Positions 9,835-18,457 are shown, counted from the stretch's first letter. The stretch is DNA of 64,000 bases from Aromatoleum aromaticum EbN1 (GCF_000025965.1 NC_006513.1:2666001-2730000), one strand, 5' to 3'. A program made the numbers and translations. The notes: generated by a model from the sequence alone, not told the origin.

Positions 9835-10652
9835 TGGGTTTGACGACAGCGATGACGCCTCCGCGCTCCTGGCCTCTCGCCCGGGTGCTGGCCCACCGCT
9901 GCGGCGGCCTGCTCGCGCCCGAAAATACGCTGGCGGGTCTCGCGGCGGCGGCCGAAGCCGGATGCGGCGGCGTGGAATTCGACGTGATGCTCAGCGGCAG
10001 CGGCTCGCCGGTGCTGATCCACGACGAAACCCTGGAGCGCACGACCGACGGCCACGGACACGTCGCCCTGACCCGGGATGAAAACCTCCGCGCGCTCGAC
10101 GCGGGAACATGGTTCGATGCGCGTTTCGCCGGCGAACGGGTGCCGACGCTCGAGGAGGCCGCTGCGCGATGCATTTCGCTCGGGCTGTCCGTAAATCTCG
10201 AGATCAAGCCGGCGGCGGGGCAGGACGAAGAGACTGCCCGCGTCGTCGCTTGCCGTGCGGACCACCTATGGGCCGGCGCTGCGGTTGCGCCGCTGCTGTC
10301 ATCGTTTTCCGAGCTCGCGCTGGAAGTTGCCGCGCAGCTTGCCCCGCATCTTCCTCGCGGGCTGCTCGTCGACCGGGTGCCGCCGGACTGGCTGCAGCGC
10401 TGCCGCCGGGTCGGTGCGGCAGCCTTGCATGCGGACGCCCGATACCTCGATCGGCCAACTGTGATCGAGGCTCGTGAGGCAGGCCTGTGGGTGGCGACCT
10501 ACACGGTGAACGACCCCGCCCGTGCGCAAACCTTGTTCGACTGGGGCGTCGATTGCGTCATCACCGATTGGCCCGGTGTCGTACGCCCAGCTGTGACGCA
10601 ACACAGGAGCAGCGCACGATATCCTGCGGGGTCCGGCGCGCAGTCGTGTTGA
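9834..10652 (+). CDS. ugpQ: glycerophosphodiester phosphodiesterase
   Basis: Cytoplasmic GDPD-family enzyme releasing sn-glycerol-3-phosphate from glycerophosphodiesters. The catalytic region is clear: AHRCGGLLAPENTLAGL (His and ENT motif, near residues 17-33), GVEFDVML (metal-binding Glu/Asp), IHDETLERTTDG and LEIKPA. The C-terminal ATYTVNDP and VDCVITDWP segments are also typical. The start at 9834 overlaps the ugpB stop, so the two are translationally coupled, giving uptake-plus-hydrolysis logic. It has 272 residues, normal for the family; the last 20 or so residues are low-complexity. Confidence 0.92.
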   Translation: MGLTTAMTPPRSWPLARVLAHRCGGLLAPENTLAGLAAAAEAGCGGVEFDVMLSGSGSPVLIHDETLERTTDGHGHVALTRDENLRALDAGTWFDARFAGERVPTLEEAAARCISLGLSVNLEIKPAAGQDEETARVVACRADHLWAGAAVAPLLSSFSELALEVAAQLAPHLPRGLLVDRVPPDWLQRCRRVGAAALHADARYLDRPTVIEAREAGLWVATYTVNDPARAQTLFDWGVDCVITDWPGVVRPAVTQHRSSARYPAGSGAQSC

Positions 10653-10705
10653 CGCCACGCCGGCCACCCCCATAACATCCGCCTTTTTCCCGCGAGTGCC
10701 CCGCC

Positions 10706-11674
10706 TTGTCGACTCAGCAGCTCTACGCGCCGATTGCCACCGACATGCAGGCGGTCGACGCGGTCATTCGTGAACGCCTTCACTCGGACGTCGTCCTCAT
10801 CCGGCAGGTCGCGGAATACATCATCCATAGCGGAGGCAAGCGACTGCGGCCCGCACTGGTGCTTTTTTCCGCGGGCGCGATGGGTTACCGGGGTCAGTCG
10901 CATCACCAGCTCGCGGCGGTCGTCGAGTTCATCCATACCGCCACGCTCCTGCACGACGACGTCGTCGATGAGTCCGAGCTTCGTCGCGGCAACAAGACTG
11001 CCAACGCCCTGTTCGGCAACGCCGCGTCGGTGCTGGTCGGCGATTTCCTGTACACGCGTGCGTTCCAGATGATGGTCGGCGTGGGCGACATGCGCGTGAT
11101 GCAGGTGCTCGCCGACGCGACGAACATCATCGCCGAGGGCGAGGTCCTGCAACTGCTCAATTGTCACAACGCGGATGTCGACATCGAGGATTATCTGCGC
11201 GTGATCCGCTACAAGACCGCGAAGCTCTTCGAGGCGGCGACACGCCTCGGCGCCATCCTCGGGGGCGCGAACGAAGAACAGGAACGAAAAGTGGCAGCGT
11301 TCGGCATGCATCTGGGCACCGCATTCCAGATCATTGACGACGTGCTCGACTATTCTTCCGACGAAGCGGCCACAGGCAAGCATCTCGGCGACGACCTGGC
11401 CGAAGGCAAGCCCACGCTGCCGCTGATCCACGCGATGAAACATGGTACTGCGGAGCAGTCCGCGCGGGTACGCAACGCCATCGAAAGTGGCGGCCGCGAC
11501 GATTTCGAGGCAGTCCTGGCCGCAATCCGCGAAACCGGCGCGCTGGAGGAGGCGCGCCGTTGGGCGCGTGCCGAGGGGCAGTTCGCGATCGACGCTCTCG
11601 AGGTACTTCCCCCTTCCATTTTCAAAGATGCACTGCTACAATTATCGGACTTTGCAGTTGTCAGGAATTACTGA
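10706..11674 (+). CDS. ispB: octaprenyl diphosphate synthase (polyprenyl synthetase)
   Basis: Trans-prenyltransferase that builds the ubiquinone side chain from farnesyl diphosphate and IPP. It has 322 residues with both aspartate-rich motifs, DDVVD (84-88) and DDVLD (211-215), and the GGKRLRP substrate motif (about 43-49). The start is a TTG at 10706 (M-S-T-Q-Q-L-Y); no better ATG exists before the conserved region. tRNA-Pro follows 14 bp after the stop and may share its transcript, ending at the terminator at 11777-11806. Confidence 0.93.
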   Translation: MSTQQLYAPIATDMQAVDAVIRERLHSDVVLIRQVAEYIIHSGGKRLRPALVLFSAGAMGYRGQSHHQLAAVVEFIHTATLLHDDVVDESELRRGNKTANALFGNAASVLVGDFLYTRAFQMMVGVGDMRVMQVLADATNIIAEGEVLQLLNCHNADVDIEDYLRVIRYKTAKLFEAATRLGAILGGANEEQERKVAAFGMHLGTAFQIIDDVLDYSSDEAATGKHLGDDLAEGKPTLPLIHAMKHGTAEQSARVRNAIESGGRDDFEAVLAAIRETGALEEARRWARAEGQFAIDALEVLPPSIFKDALLQLSDFAVVRNY

Positions 11675-11688
11675 TCGCTAAAGAACGT

Positions 11689-11765
11689 CGGGGAATAGCT
11701 CAGCCTGGTAGAGCACTGCGTTCGGGACGCAGGGGCCGGAGGTTCGAATCCTCTTTCCCCGACCA
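11689..11765 (+). tRNA. tRNA-Pro (anticodon CGG)
   Basis: Full cloverleaf of 77 nt with encoded CCA: acceptor CGGGGAA pairs with TTCCCCG, anticodon stem CTGCG/CGCAG with loop TTCGGGA (anticodon CGG, reads CCG), and TψC arm with GGTTCGAATCC. Confidence 0.97.
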
Positions 11766-11776
11766 ACAATTCCCGC

Positions 11777-11806
11777 AAAAAAGCCACTCGAAAGAGTGGC
11801 TTTTTT
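11777..11806 (+). terminator. Rho-independent terminator after tRNA-Pro
   Basis: GCCACTC (11783-11789), GAAA loop, GAGTGGC (11794-11800), then six T; six A precede the stem, so it could also work in reverse. Confidence 0.95.
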
Positions 11807-11901
11807 GTTTCTGCATGAAGACTCTTTCCCGTGAAGACCGCATCGGGAACGATCTCTCGGGGAGCCACGCCCGCCCTCGTCAGTGCTGTAAATCCTTCCC
11901 C

Positions 11902-12360
11902 TTACCGCCCGTGCAGATCTTCCAGCAGTGACGGCTTGTCCGGCTGCGCGAGCAGCAGTTGCGCGAGACGGACGCGCTGCGCTTCGTCGAGGATCTCGCG
12001 TTCGGCAAGCAGCTGCTCGATCATCAGCCGCTGCTGCTCGTGCTGCAGGGTGGCGATGGCGAGGCGCTCGGCTTCGATCGCGTTGCGATCCACGTTTCCG
12101 GCGAAAATTGTACGGATCATTTCGGCACGATGAGCTTCGATGCGCGCCGCGGCGTCGCTGAACTGGCGCAGGAAAGGCTGCTCGGCCGCGTGCCAGCGTT
12201 CGAGCTGGCGCGCGTCGAGGCCGAGGTGGACGGGCAGGGACGGGGTTGCCCCGGCGTTTGTCGAAGCCGGGCGCAGGACGTGGACGCCCGCCGCGGCCAC
12301 GACGCCAAGGTTGACCAGGACCGAACACATCAAGGCGAAACGCAGCGTGGAAGGTTTCAT
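11902..12360 (-). CDS. periplasmic heavy-metal sensor-like protein (CnrX/ZraP type)
   Basis: A 152-residue protein with one N-terminal membrane anchor (about residues 7-27) and a helical periplasmic domain rich in Gln/Glu/Arg (LDARQLERWHAAEQPFLRQF, then HRAEMIRTIFAGNVD). This pattern fits the heavy-metal-resistance family that includes CnrX, ZraP and Spy. It is the last gene of an operon with an ECF sigma factor and zinc-finger anti-sigma factor, and its ATG overlaps the anti-sigma stop by four bases. By analogy with CnrYXH it may sense a periplasmic metal or envelope stress and control the anti-sigma factor; the inducer is not evident. Few His/Met residues are visible, so metal sensing is unproven. 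Confidence 0.7.
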   Translation of the reverse strand: MKPSTLRFALMCSVLVNLGVVAAAGVHVLRPASTNAGATPSLPVHLGLDARQLERWHAAEQPFLRQFSDAAARIEAHRAEMIRTIFAGNVDRNAIEAERLAIATLQHEQQRLMIEQLLAEREILDEAQRVRLAQLLLAQPDKPSLLEDLHGR

Positions 12361-12812
12361 CTGAAGCCATTTTCGGAAAGGTCCGATTTCAGGACGGGAA
12401 AAAGATTGCCGGGCGGAATCGGATCGAACACCGCCATCGTCAGCATTGCCGGGCCCTCGGGCATGTCGCCGGCAGCGGACCGCAGCAGCGTGCTCCCGAG
12501 GTGGAGACCCAGCGTCAGGGCTGCGGCGCCGCCCAGCGGAAACAGGAGCCAGCGCAGCCCGGGTCGTCGTGCGGTTCGGGACGGGCGGGATGGGGCCCGG
12601 ATGCGGGCTTCGATCACGGCGCCGAGATCGAAGCCGAGCCGCTCCTGCGGCAGCACCTGGAGCCGACTGCGCAGCATTTCCAGTTCGCGCAACATTTCCT
12701 CGCAAGCTGCGCAATGGTCGATATGTGCGCGCAGAGCCCGGAGCCGGCGCGGCGGGAGCTGGCCATCGGACAACGCCGACAGCGCGAGCGTTCTCGGACA
12801 CTGCTCAGCCAC
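12357..12812 (-). CDS. zinc-finger anti-sigma factor
   Basis: A 151-residue anti-sigma factor with the N-terminal zinc-binding motif H-x3-C-x2-C (HIDHCAACEE, about residues 30-39), a basic linker, one membrane segment (about 87-106) and a periplasmic tail. It is expected to hold the ECF sigma factor at the membrane until a signal releases it. It overlaps the sigma gene by eight bases upstream and the sensor gene by four bases downstream, a tightly coupled operon. Confidence 0.82.
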   Translation of the reverse strand: MAEQCPRTLALSALSDGQLPPRRLRALRAHIDHCAACEEMLRELEMLRSRLQVLPQERLGFDLGAVIEARIRAPSRPSRTARRPGLRWLLFPLGGAAALTLGLHLGSTLLRSAAGDMPEGPAMLTMAVFDPIPPGNLFPVLKSDLSENGFR

Positions 12813-13374
12813 GATCCTCTCCTGTCTTGCACCCGAGCCGTTCCAGCAGGGCCGCGCGTGCCCGCGCGAGGCGCGACTTCACCGTGCCGGGGCGGATGCC
12901 GAGCGTCTGCGCGATATCGCTGTAGGTGAGGTCCTCGACTTCGCGCAGCAGCAGGATTTCCCGGTGCTCGGTCGGGATTCGTTGCAGTGCCCGGGCAAGC
13001 TGTGCGTCGTGCTGGCGCGCGGCGTAGCAGGCTTCCGGACCCATCGCGGCGTCGGCGATGTCCAGTTCGTCGTCGAGCGGCGCGAACTGGACAGCCTGCC
13101 GGCGGCGCAGCATGTCGATGCTGAGGTTGCGGGCGATCTGCAGCAGCCATGTGGAAAAACGCGCCTCCGGACGCCACTCGGGCAGCGCCTGCCACGCTTT
13201 CATGAACACTTCCTGGGTCAGGTCCATGGCTTCGTCGCGCGTTCCGGTAAGACGCAGGATGAAGCTGAACACGCGATCCTGATGGCGTCGCACGATCTCG
13301 CCGAACGCACGCGTATCGCCGGCGCGCGCAAGGACGATGAAGGCGTTGTCCCGCTCCGCGTCCGCATCCTCCAT
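12805..13374 (-). CDS. RNA polymerase ECF-type sigma factor
   Basis: A 189-residue group IV sigma factor. Region 2 is visible at about residues 20-88 (FGEIVRRHQDRVFSFILRLT, DLTQEVFMKAW, ARFSTWLLQIARNLSID) and region 4 at about 128-180 (LPTEHREILLLREVEDLTY-like helix, then GTVKSRLARARAALLERL). It has no region 3 or 1.1. Cognate regulators follow directly: zinc-finger anti-sigma factor and CnrX-like protein. Targets may include the periplasmic protein gene 21 bp upstream and the divergent PRC-barrel gene, but no ECF promoter pair was identified. Confidence 0.92.
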   Translation of the reverse strand: MEDADAERDNAFIVLARAGDTRAFGEIVRRHQDRVFSFILRLTGTRDEAMDLTQEVFMKAWQALPEWRPEARFSTWLLQIARNLSIDMLRRRQAVQFAPLDDELDIADAAMGPEACYAARQHDAQLARALQRIPTEHREILLLREVEDLTYSDIAQTLGIRPGTVKSRLARARAALLERLGCKTGEDRG

Positions 13375-13395
13375 GCCTCTGTCCGGCGTTGCAGC

Positions 13396-13887
13396 TCAGT
13401 GCCCGGTAGCCACCGGCATCCACGCCGGGTGGTCGAAGTAGGTACCGTAGTTGTCGAGTGCCCCAATCAGATGCACGACGCCCTTGCTGCGGTCGTCCAC
13501 GGCCTTCTTGCCCGTGACCACTTCGACTCCGTCGGCAAGCTCGGCGATGATGCCGTGCAACACCGTATCCGCTTCGGGCGCAAGCTTGCAGTTCTGCACG
13601 ATGTAGGCGATCTCCTTTTCGACCGTATGGCCCAGGGACCGGTACTGGTCGTCGGTGAATGTGCCGCCGTGAACGGCGGGGAGGCTGTGTTCGACGGCAG
13701 TGCGGATTTTCAGCATGCCCTGTTGCAGGGCGGCGTCAGTATGCCATTTGCTGCCGGCATTGAGCTTGAGGACGGCTGTGCCGCTGTCGTGATCATGGCT
13801 GCCGGCCCCAATGGCTGGGGTGATTCCGGCCAGCGTCGCGGTGAGCAGACAGGTTGCAAGCAAGGTCGTGACAGTGCGTGTTTTCAT
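13396..13887 (-). CDS. hypothetical exported protein with N-terminal His/Asp cluster
   Basis: A 163-residue secreted protein: signal peptide MKTRTVTTLLATCLLTATLA to about residue 26, then a short SHDHDSG cluster and a helical domain with KWHTDAALQQGMLKIRTAVE and TVEKEIAYIVQNCKLAPEAD. It ends with an aromatic segment (DNYGTYFDHPAWMP). The start at 13887 was chosen because it opens the signal peptide. It lies 21 bp ahead of the sigma factor on the same strand and may be the first gene of that operon. Single conserved-looking Cys and several His residues could bind metal; I do not recognise the family with confidence. Confidence 0.6.
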   Translation of the reverse strand: MKTRTVTTLLATCLLTATLAGITPAIGAGSHDHDSGTAVLKLNAGSKWHTDAALQQGMLKIRTAVEHSLPAVHGGTFTDDQYRSLGHTVEKEIAYIVQNCKLAPEADTVLHGIIAELADGVEVVTGKKAVDDRSKGVVHLIGALDNYGTYFDHPAWMPVATGH

Positions 13888-14562
13888 TTTCCGTATTCCA
13901 TTCGAGTTGGTTGAAGAGCCAGCCGGCCGGCCGCAGCTACGGCAGTTTCCTGCTGTCCTGTTCAATGAAACGAATGGGGACGGAGAATGTTCCATCAAAA
14001 TGGCGTCGGTGACGTTGTCGATCTTCTGGATCTGTCGTGTCACGACGACAGCCATCACTCCAGGCACAATTCAAGTTGTTGAAAAATAATGAAAAAACAG
14101 GATGGAACGGGTGTCATGCGGTTCGCGGCATGAGCGTAAGCGGCTGAAAATACTGAGCGTGAGTTGTCGCCCATCAACGACGGCAGGCATGGAATCGTCT
14201 TCGTCGAAAGATTGCGAAAGCGCGGAGCGGCTCACTGAAGAATGCAAGAATGCTTCTTATTCATAAGGTTGTGCGCGTTACGCCGGATCTTTCAGGGCAG
14301 TCTCCGCACTGTTCCCGTTGCGTCCCGGAAAAGGCCCAGCAGCTTTGCCCGACGGCCTTCGTCCGCACGGAAAAGCCCGTAGCTGAAGTCGCTAAAAACG
14401 AAATAAAATCAAATGGATGGATGAGTTATGGAATACTGTTGAACGTGTTTGCTCTCATGGCGCACTTCTTGCATAAGATGCTGGCGGTCGGACATTCCGA
14501 CGCCCCGCCGCACTTCGCGGAGGGGAAACTGCTCAACCAGAGCCGCAAGGCAGGAGGACGAG
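13888..14562. other. 675-bp divergent intergenic region
   Basis: It separates the sigma-factor operon (minus) from the PRC-barrel gene (plus). No credible gene is visible; open frames here lack protein-like composition. It contains a tandem AAGAATGC repeat (14238-14253) followed by CTTAT-TC-ATAAG, and AT-rich tracts near 14090 and 14400, so it probably holds promoters and operators for both sides. Confidence 0.6.
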
Positions 14563-15171
14563 ATGAAGATCAGCTATCGCAAGTCGTTGCTCGCCGGCGC
14601 AGTTGCCGTATTGGTCGCGACCCCGGCATGGGCCGGCACCGAGGCCTCGAAGACGAATGACAACATGCCGCGGGCCGAGGGCACCCAGAGCACGAATCCC
14701 CGGATGGACACTTCGCGGGCGAATCCCGGCAGCGTGGTCTACACCATGACGCCTCGCGAACTACGCGGGAAAGACGTGATTGGCCCCGGAGGCGATGAAA
14801 TCGGTTCGGTGAAGGCGGTCGTGCATAGCCGCCAGGAGAAGAATATCCAGGCCGTGATTTCGGCTGGCGGTTTCCTCGGGATCGGCGACAAGGAAATCAC
14901 TCTTCCCCTCGACCAGTTGCAGTTTGTCGATGGCAAGCTTCGCGTCAGCGCGAGCGAGGAGGAGTTGAAGGCGAGGCCCGAGTATCAACCCGAGCAGTTC
15001 GTGGAGCTGGAGCCTGCCGATCAGCCGATCACCGAGTTCTCGGCGTTCGAACTGGAGGAGTCGAGCCGTGACGCTGCGCCGCGCTCGCAAGACCAGTCGC
15101 CTCGCTTGCAGGACTCCGAGCGGGGAGACTGGACGCCGGGCAGCGATACGAACAGGGAGCCGCTTCCCTGA
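14563..15171 (+). CDS. secreted PRC-barrel domain protein
   Basis: A 202-residue exported protein. The start at 14563 follows a strong AGGAGG site, and the signal peptide ends at PAWA-G (about residue 23). The PRC-barrel region spans roughly residues 60-135: MTPRELRGKDVIGPGGDEIG, SVKAVVHSRQEKNIQAVIS, FLGIGDKEITLPLDQLQF. The C-terminus is acidic and low-complexity. PRC-barrel proteins of this exported type are common near stress-response genes, but the function is unknown. It ends 10 bp from the convergent protease gene. Confidence 0.75.
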   Translation: MKISYRKSLLAGAVAVLVATPAWAGTEASKTNDNMPRAEGTQSTNPRMDTSRANPGSVVYTMTPRELRGKDVIGPGGDEIGSVKAVVHSRQEKNIQAVISAGGFLGIGDKEITLPLDQLQFVDGKLRVSASEEELKARPEYQPEQFVELEPADQPITEFSAFELEESSRDAAPRSQDQSPRLQDSERGDWTPGSDTNREPLP

Positions 15172-15181
15172 AAGTGATGTC

Positions 15182-15694
15182 TCAGCGCTCGAAGGCTGCG
15201 AGGTCGGCAGCCTTCGTCCGGGCGGCAGTGGTCGTTCCGCAATTGCTCAGGACGAGGCGCGGCGGGTCGAACGAGAAGATGAACGGGGCCGCCCGCTGCA
15301 GGGCATTGAGCCCGAGGATGGCCCGGGTCTTCCCGGGGAACACCGCCGCCTCGACGTTGTTGAGCCAGCATCCGTCGCCGATGCTCACGGCCTTGATCGC
15401 ATAGACCGGCACGTCCAGCTCGCTGCCGTTCGCAAGCCGGCCGCGCAGTTGCCTGATGTATTGTGCCTGGCCTGCCCCCTGAAGCGTGGCCAGCATTTCC
15501 TCGTTGATGGTCATGTAGCCGGAACCGGTATCGACCATCAGGTCGACAGTTCCCAGCCCGCCAATCTTTCCCTGCACGTAGAAAGTCGTCGCGCTGTTCG
15601 CGCGCATGGCCACAGTGGTGTCGAATTCCCCGGCACCGGCAAGGGAAGAGGTGCCCGCCCAAAGTGTGAGTAGCAGGCACAGGAACTTCTGCAT
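15182..15694 (-). CDS. retropepsin-like aspartic protease, exported
   Basis: A 170-residue protein of the single-domain clan AA type. A signal peptide (to about residue 20) is followed by VDLMVDTGSGYMTINEEML, which contains the catalytic D-T-G motif, and by the second conserved hydrophobic-Gly segment AILGLNALQRA. Such proteins act as dimers, like retroviral proteases. The chosen ATG at 15694 opens the signal peptide; the frame continues upstream without similarity. Substrate unknown. Confidence 0.72.
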   Translation of the reverse strand: MQKFLCLLLTLWAGTSSLAGAGEFDTTVAMRANSATTFYVQGKIGGLGTVDLMVDTGSGYMTINEEMLATLQGAGQAQYIRQLRGRLANGSELDVPVYAIKAVSIGDGCWLNNVEAAVFPGKTRAILGLNALQRAAPFIFSFDPPRLVLSNCGTTTAARTKAADLAAFER

Positions 15695-15926
15695 CGGATC
15701 GTCCTCGTCAAATCGCGTCGCGTGGTGAGCGTCCAGCGGATCGGACGCAGGACGAAAGGCAATAATGAAAGCAACAGATTGCAAGAAAGTCAAACATTCC
15801 GCGTGTAACAGTGTCGAGCAATCCCTGCTCGCCTCGGACTACCGTGCCAATGGTATCCCAAGAGGGGTGAGCAGAATCGCTGAAAGCAAGAGGCGTGGAG
15901 CCCGTGCGGCGGGGTGGCCGGCGGAG

Positions 15927-16854
15927 TCAGGCGCTACCGAGATGGCGTCCGCTGCTGTGCGGGCGCGTCAGGCCTGTGGCGTTGTAGAGCTGGGGTTGGC
16001 CGGCCGCCGTCAGCAGGACCGAGAGCGCCGACTGGTTGTGCTGCATCCGTTCGACGATCAGCTTGCCGTTGATTTCGTTGCAGCGCTGCGCGCTGCGTGC
16101 GAGTTCGCGGATCTCGCCCCAGCAGCTCAGGGTATGGGGCAGCGGCCGGCGTCGACGCAGACTGCCGGTCAGCAGGAAGCCGATCAGCCGCCCGGTCGCG
16201 CTGAGCCTCGGGCGGGTGGCGGCGTCCGCGCAAGTATGGACGGTCGTGGCGCTCGCGAGCTGCGCAAACACCGCTTTCGGCGTGTTCTGCGTTGCGACCA
16301 GTTCGAGCGTGTCGCCGGATTTCGCCGCATGGTTCAGCGCCAGCGTGTAGTGCTTGCCAGCGACGATCGCCCGGAACGTTCCGTCCGGCAGGGCGCGTTC
16401 CTGCGCCGACCTGGAAGTCCTGGTTCTCGAAGCTGCTGTCGATAAGCTTCGTGCCGTTGAACGACGTGTGGTTCGCGGCGCGGTCGATTTGGCTCTTGAG
16501 CTGCGCGACTTCCTTCTGCAGCGCTTCGCGATCTTCCGCCGAGTTCGTTCCGTTACGCGACTGAACCGCAAGTTCCCTAATTCGCTGCAGCTTATTACCA
16601 ATCTCACCAAGCGCGCCTTCGGCAGTCTGGGCAAGGGAAATGCCGTCGTTCGCATTACGCGCCGCCTGGTTGAGGCCGCGCACCTGAGCCGTCATCCGCT
16701 CCGAAATCGCCAACCCCGCCGCATCATCCTTCGCGCTGTTGATCCGAAGCCCGGACGACAGGCGTTGCAGCGAAGTTGCCAGCGAACCTTGCGAAGCGGT
16801 CAGGTTGCGTTGCGCGTTCAGCGACGCAAAGTCGGTGTTGATCATCTGGGCCAT
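15927..16854 (-). pseudogene. flagellar mosaic pseudogene: flagellin N-terminus, FliK piece, FlgN C-terminus
   Basis: The first 150 residues are a normal flagellin N-terminus ([20 protein letters not shown], the [20 protein letters not shown] region, and ENQDFQVGA at the end). Near 16403 similarity jumps to another frame: about 16400-16164 reads [39 protein letters not shown] and [12 protein letters not shown], resembling the N-terminal part of hook-length protein FliK. About 16124-15930 reads [20 protein letters not shown] and ends GRHLGSA, resembling the C-terminus of chaperone FlgN. Middle and C-terminal flagellin are absent. Deletions seem to have joined three flagellar genes; an IS630 remnant lies just upstream. 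The flagellin part is certain; FliK and FlgN assignments are from pattern recognition. Confidence 0.75.
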
Positions 16855-16946
16855 GATGAGACTCCTGAGAGAGGGCTTCGGCTATCCCGCCGTCGTGCCC
16901 TGATTGCATTCCGGTCGGGGCGGTTTGTGTGCCGTTGAAGCCATTA

Positions 16947-17015
16947 CTCAGAAGGCGGAAAGTAAGACGGCGCGAAAACTGGATCACCGAACGCTTGAAG
17001 AAATCCGCAAGATGG
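16947..17015 (+). mobile_element. IS630-family remnant (left end and transposase N-terminus)
   Basis: After a TA dinucleotide the sequence CTCAGAAGGCGG-AAGTAAG matches the left terminal repeat of the intact IS630 element at 55569. It then codes for ARKLDHRTLEEIRKM, equivalent to GRKLDHGTLETIRRM in that element's transposase. Similarity ends after about 70 bp; nothing of the rest of the element is visible. The following 175 bp up to the ZIP gene hold no recognisable gene. Confidence 0.75.
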
Positions 17016-17192
17016 GAAAACGCTTGCCGGAGGGGTTGTCCTTCGATGGCCCGGAATGTCGTGCTGCTCGCGAGCAGGTCGCGAACGACGTGCTCTCGCT
17101 GTCAATTCCCGACGAACAAATCGTCGAGCGTCCGTGCATCGAGCACGCGTTCGGCGTCGCCCACCACCCACCTGGCGCAGATTCTTACTTTC

Positions 17193-18056
17193 TCACCCCA
17201 ATGACGTATCAAGCACCATCATCAGCACAAAACCCAGCATGAGCCCCGTAGTGGCGAAAGCTTCGTGGCCCTGGCGGTGCGATTCGGGGATGATCTCGTG
17301 GCTTATCACGAACAGCATCGCGCCGGCGGCAGCGGCGAGGCCCCAGGGCAGCAAGTCGGCCGACACTCCGACAACCGCTGCGCCGAGCACGGCGAAAAGC
17401 GGCTCGACGAGGCCCGAGGCGATGCCGAGCATCGCGGAGAACGTGCGCGTGCAGCCCACCCTGCGCAGCGCAAGCGCGACGACGAGGCCTTCCGGCACGT
17501 CCTGGATCGAAATGCCGGTCGCGAGGGCTTGGGCAGCCAGCGCATCGGGTCCGGCAAAGGCGACGCCGATTGCCAGGCCTTCGGGGAGGTTGTGCAGTGA
17601 AATGGCCAGCACGAACAGCCACACACGCCGGATCGCATGGACGCGAGGCCCTTCGACGCCTTTGAGGAAATGTTCGTGAGGTGTCAGGCGGTCGATCACG
17701 AGCAGGACCAGGCCGCCGAGCAGGACGGCCGAGCCCACCATCAGCCCGGCGTCCCAGGCGCCGGCGCCTAGCGCGCGCGCCGCGTGCAGCGCCGGGATCA
17801 CGAGCGAAAATGTGCACGCGGCGAGCATGACGCCTGCGCCGAACCCGAGCATTGCGTCATTGGCGCGCTGGGAAAACTGCTGCGACAGCATGACCGGGAG
17901 CGTGCCGAGCGCCGTCGCGCCGGCCGCCATCAGTCCCCCCATCAAGGCGGCCGCAATGCGGGGGTCGCTCGCGGCGAGCTGGGCGTGCATGTCGGCGATG
18001 AGCAGGTACGCGCCGCCCAGCGCGATCAGCAGCCCGATGCCGTGCCGCAGCGTCAT
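17193..18056 (-). CDS. ZIP-family metal transporter
   Basis: Inner-membrane divalent metal (probably zinc) permease, 287 residues from the ATG at 18056. The metal-site motifs are visible: SLHNLPEGLAIG in one helix, SIQDVPEGLVVAL in the next repeat and SHEIIPESHR in the C-terminal third. About eight hydrophobic segments occur. A GTG at 18119 is in frame and overlaps the stop of the upstream small gene (GTGA), so a coupled longer form is possible. The gene sits between the flagellar pseudogene and an IS1182 remnant but appears intact. Confidence 0.85.
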   Translation of the reverse strand: MTLRHGIGLLIALGGAYLLIADMHAQLAASDPRIAAALMGGLMAAGATALGTLPVMLSQQFSQRANDAMLGFGAGVMLAACTFSLVIPALHAARALGAGAWDAGLMVGSAVLLGGLVLLVIDRLTPHEHFLKGVEGPRVHAIRRVWLFVLAISLHNLPEGLAIGVAFAGPDALAAQALATGISIQDVPEGLVVALALRRVGCTRTFSAMLGIASGLVEPLFAVLGAAVVGVSADLLPWGLAAAAGAMLFVISHEIIPESHRQGHEAFATTGLMLGFVLMMVLDTSLG

Positions 18057-18115
18057 CCGAAGCGGCACTCCGCCTTTCGCAACGTCCAGCACTGCGGGCT
18101 GCGGACCGGGGGTGT

Positions 18116-18457
18116 TCACGGCTTGGACTTCGATCCGCGCCCGGGTGCCCCGGACGAACCGGTCTTGGGAGCAGGGGACGAAGTCTTCGCCGCATCGCCG
18201 CCCGCGCCTGACGCCGAGTCCATGCCGAGTTCGGCGCGGGTGCAGGGATCGCTCTGCGGGTCGGAACGGGTCCGGATTGCCAGCTGATCGATCGCCGACT
18301 TTTCGCTTTTCATCAGCCCGACTTCGGCCATCCCCGAGCCGCCGTCCACCGCCGGTTGTGCCTCGCGGTAGTCGAATCCGGGCTCGCTGTTCCACGGGCC
18401 TCGCTCGCCGGCTTCGCCATCCGACATGTTGTAGTAAACGCTGGCGAACTCCTTCAT
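18116..18457 (-). CDS. hypothetical protein, possibly truncated
   Basis: A 113-residue polar protein beginning MKEFASVYYNMSDGEAGERG and ending in a Ser/Gly/Pro/Lys-rich tail. No domain is recognised. Its stop overlaps a possible GTG start of the ZIP gene, hinting at an operon. The frame continues upstream to 18523, where it meets the IS1182 remnant, so the true N-terminus may have been lost. No convincing ribosome site precedes the ATG at 18457. Confidence 0.4.
   Translation of the reverse strand: MKEFASVYYNMSDGEAGERGPWNSEPGFDYREAQPAVDGGSGMAEVGLMKSEKSAIDQLAIRTRSDPQSDPCTRAELGMDSASGAGGDAAKTSSPAPKTGSSGAPGRGSKSKP

Noticed and set aside
14250-14660. Possible 136-residue gene upstream of the PRC-barrel protein
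   Set aside because: No ribosome site, no similarity, overlaps the well-supported start and signal peptide in another frame.
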